Shown here piece by piece: positions 61,050 through 64,000 of a DNA stretch of 64,000 nt. How positions within the stretch are numbered: the stretch's first letter is position 1; each line of letters opens with the position of its first letter. Origin of the DNA: Xanthostigma xanthostigma (taxonomy: Eukaryota; Arthropoda; Insecta; Raphidioptera; Raphidiidae); NCBI GenBank assembly GCA_963575645.1, contig OY754469.1, positions 16,944,001 through 17,008,000 of the forward strand. The letters run 5' to 3'. The translations under genes and the position numbers were made by a program. Under the pieces are notes generated by a model. The model was not told the DNA's origin, searched no databases, and saw only the letters and a list, made by a program, of their open reading frames with translations.

Positions 61050-63963
61050 ATGGCACGATACAATAGAGAAAGAACCATGAATAGTTACGGTGATGGTAAT
61101 GTAACTGTTACGACACCGTTACAACGACAAAACGCCTTTTCAAGATCTCAGGACAGTATCGGTAGATTTTCGGAACGGTCATTACATTGGGATGTAAATA
61201 TTGAAGATGACAGATCTGGTACGTCTAAATTTGACGAAATTCACTAAACACTTTCATTTAATAATTCATTATAAGTCGAGATATATTTAAAGCTAACAGT
61301 GTCTTTAAATGAAAGTGGTGAATAAAATGTTAATATTCAATTTGTTTATAGATGTTAAACCATATTCTATATTATATGTAATAACTGTATCGATATTAAA
61401 ACATCATAATATATATGGAACCATTGTATCATACGATCAAATAAATCTCCAACGAATATAGGTTATGATAAAAAAATGTTTGTCTTTACATTATTCAGTT
61501 AGAGTTAAACTAGACAAAAGTTGCATGATTCTCAAACACTATGCTTTAATGAGCATTTCCTATCCTATTTTTTTATAGAAATTTATTTGTTCGCACGTCG
61601 GTTAGTAAGTGTTCTGTTTTACTTGGAATACAGAATACTGATGTATGACGTAGATACTGACAAAAAAAAATATCTAGCCAACATTCCTAATAATTATTTT
61701 TTCCATTTATTTACAGGTAACGGATGTCAAGCATGTTTGACACGCGTACCTTACGCTACACTTATTGCAACTATAATGTGCCTTCTTGGTGTCGGTATAT
61801 TTTGCGGAACCATGTATCGGGCAGCTACGCTGGCAATTTTGATGGGCGATGAAGTGTTTCATTTACGTCTAATGTGGTATGACACTTCTTTTAAGTTATG
61901 TTTGTTATTCATTTTTTCTAATAGAGTTTAAAAAACATTGCCGTCAAATGCAGGCACCCAAAATTTCAAAAATAATTAATTGAAAACGAATGCTTTAAAC
62001 TTAACTAACAAATGCTACACGTCACATCTATAGGCTGTGTGCAGGAAGCCTATTAGCGCCGCTAGTGGGTAATAGAGAGTTATTGAACTAATTTTTTATG
62101 GAAATCGCGACATGTTTCTAAGATGATAAGTCAAAAACTTTAGTTGGCCACGATGTGTCAAAAAAAAATGTAATAGGGAAAACTGATGTTAATTTGTTTA
62201 CGCTGACAGCGGAACGTCAAATCAGTGCGCCAATGGTCTTTATTTTACTTAAATCGCCATCAGCGCAACAGCCCGGAACACAACAAGCATTTCCAGATCG
62301 CTTAGTTTTCCTATGTTTTCTTTGTAATTAAAAAACTTTATAAAATTATAACTAAGTAGTTTCACCTTTAATAAACATCGCTCACTGACATAAGGAAAAT
62401 TGGAGTTCGAAGTTTCCCCTAGTGCTCACCACAAACGCTCGCATCGAAAAATTTGTAACTCCGCCTCCGTGCACATAGCCCATAGGTAATATACACAAAC
62501 ACAGCTTTGACCTTGAAATTGCTATATTCTCGAACACAATATAATAATTCGACATTGAACGCTCTATCTGGTTGCAAAAAATGAAAGTACATAAAAAAAG
62601 ATTTCACCAATTTCACTATAAGACTACGCCTCCTTGTCAAATTCCTATAGATTTTATTTTTAATTCAACATTTTACTCACAGGTTAGAAGCGGTTCAGAT
62701 GGTTTTTGTTGTGATAGGAGCATCAATGGCAGCTTTAGGTTTTATGATTTTATGTGTCGGTTTTTTGGCAACCGGGGCGACTAGACATCGAGTTTATAGA
62801 GCGTGGCGAACAAGAGTAGGTGGTAGAATCTCGTGTGCCGTGGTAAGTGTCAATTTCAGAAACTGTGATGGAATCTCTGACACTATGATTTTGATTATCG
62901 TAATGCGTTATTATTAATTTTATATTTATGTTTCCTAAGTTTTAATTTAATGATGCATGTCTAGTTTATATCAGTAAGTAAAAAATATTATTATGCTAGG
63001 GCGTTTCATACACTTTCCCTATATTAAGCAGGCTATTCATTAGGTAATACTTGCGTAAACTTGCCCCACTACTTCTATTGCCCGTCTGCAGTCGGTAAAT
63101 AGTTTAAAGCCAAATGTGATGAGTTGTTGACGTCGAATGTTTGTATCATCGTGAAAAGATTCCAGCTATTTGGGCGACGGAACCAATCCAACTTTAAAAA
63201 TATTGACCTACATAATATGTTTCATGTCATGTAAAAATTAATCAAAGCACGCTTAACTAATTTCTTTCTGACAGATCTATAGAACAAAAGAACAGCTGAT
63301 TTTTTTTATTTTCAAAATATTTCCGAAACTATAAAGTTAAGAAAAAACATTTTTTAACGAACTTGATTGAAAAAATAAATAGATTAATAAACCGTTATGA
63401 AAAGTATACCATTATTATATAAAATACGTTATAGCATATATGTCTTTTGCGCATGCGCCGATTTTTCCGAAAACAATAGGGCTCTTCATATTTGCATATC
63501 AAACATTCTCCCAAAATTTGGTTTAAATCCGTTTATCCATTTGATCTGTATCGTGTTCACAGACAAACAGACGCACCGATTTTTTCCAAATATTATTTTT
63601 TTTGAATTCAAGGAACCTCAAAACGAAAAAAAATATTGTACGAACAAAGCTATTATAAAGTTACGTGGCAAATACCGCCTAATGCCCTAATGTATAGATG
63701 ACTTTACATTATAATAAAAATCGAAATAGTGATCATGAGATTTCCATTATTAGCGATGCTAGTGTATTTATTGGTAGACAATAAATTTATAATAATTTTA
63801 ATTTTATTTTAGTTCATGGCGATCACTTACATTCTTGAAATTGCTTGGTTGTTAATGTTTTGTTTCCTTGTGATTGTTACATTCGTTTTCACAACATTTT
63901 GGTCCATGTGTACACTGCCGGAAGTACAAGCATTGAATAAATGTATTGATTTTACCCAATTTA
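61050..63963 (+). CDS. M6: M6 proteolipid (PLP/DM20/M6 family), partial
   Basis: Exons in window: 61050-61218, 61717-61876, 62683-62842, 63813-63963, all in frame; the gene runs past the right edge. M6 proteins are four-pass membrane proteins related to vertebrate proteolipid protein and act at cell membranes and junctions. The long N-terminus (MARYNRERTMNSYGDG..LQRQNAFSRSQDSIGRF) is cytoplasmic. Then come CQACLTRVPYATLIATIMC and GVGIFCGT (helix 1), the conserved FHLRLMW-LEAVQMVFVVIGASMAALG (helix 2), ATRHRVYRAWRTRVGGRI (basic cytoplasmic loop), and ITYILEIAWLLMFCFLVIV (helix 3), then a lumenal/extracellular segment with cysteines. The match to insect M6 is close across all exons. Helix 4 is expected beyond the window. 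The start of the long form has no visible upstream exon, so it may have its own promoter. Confidence 0.92.
63444..63622. repeat. Dispersed repeat, copy 2 (inverse of 19,203), in an M6 intron
   Basis: GCGCATGCGCCGATTTTTCC, AACAATAGGGCTCTTCATAT and TGTATCGTGTTCACAGACAA mirror copy 1. An open frame (63,397-63,690) crosses it by chance. Confidence 0.7.
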
Positions 63964-64000
63964 GTAAGTAAACAAATTTTTATCACGGTATTATTATGAT

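Noticed and set aside
1-64000. CRISPR arrays, bacterial operons, riboswitches
   Set aside because: Spliced insect genes throughout; no evenly spaced short direct repeats with unique spacers were seen.

Overview
This is a window of an insect nuclear genome. It is very AT-rich, has spliced genes with GT..AG introns, and is full of DNA-transposon debris and foldback repeats. The order is not certain. The repeat style (ACTAGCGG-type repeats, LINE 3' ends, many MITEs, Penelope/hammerhead-like repeats) would suit a hemipteran, but that is inference only.

Layout: bases 1-28,842 are a gene-poor, repeat-rich stretch. A GC-richer start (1-615) could be a promoter and noncoding first exon of the next gene. 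A BTB-Psq transcription factor follows (28,856-30,777, + strand, two coding exons, 603 aa). About 8 kb of AT-rich 3' flank and repeats follow. Next is SREBP (38,773-51,117, + strand, 13 coding exons, 1,109 aa), whose intron 10 holds the microRNA mir-33. C2CD3, a centriole protein with several C2 domains, lies on the - strand (60,143 down to 53,245, 10 coding exons, 1,546 aa), tail-to-tail with SREBP. M6, a PLP/DM20-family tetraspan proteolipid gene (+ strand), starts about 0.5 kb from C2CD3, head-to-head, and runs off the right edge with three of its expected four membrane helices in view.

I joined exons by hand so that every splice junction keeps frame and uses GT..AG. For SREBP, C2CD3 and M6 all in-window exons join in frame, and the protein identities rest on strong family motifs.

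Between and inside the genes are many mobile elements: a Harbinger element nested in a larger foldback, a mariner relic with a readable transposase piece, two hAT-type MITEs (one with a clean 8-bp target duplication), a pogo-like MITE, a tRNA-derived SINE, a perfect 174-bp-arm palindrome, and dispersed repeats sharing a hammerhead-ribozyme-like core. The most biologically telling observations are mir-33 inside SREBP, the paired alternative first exons of M6, and the hammerhead-like repeats.
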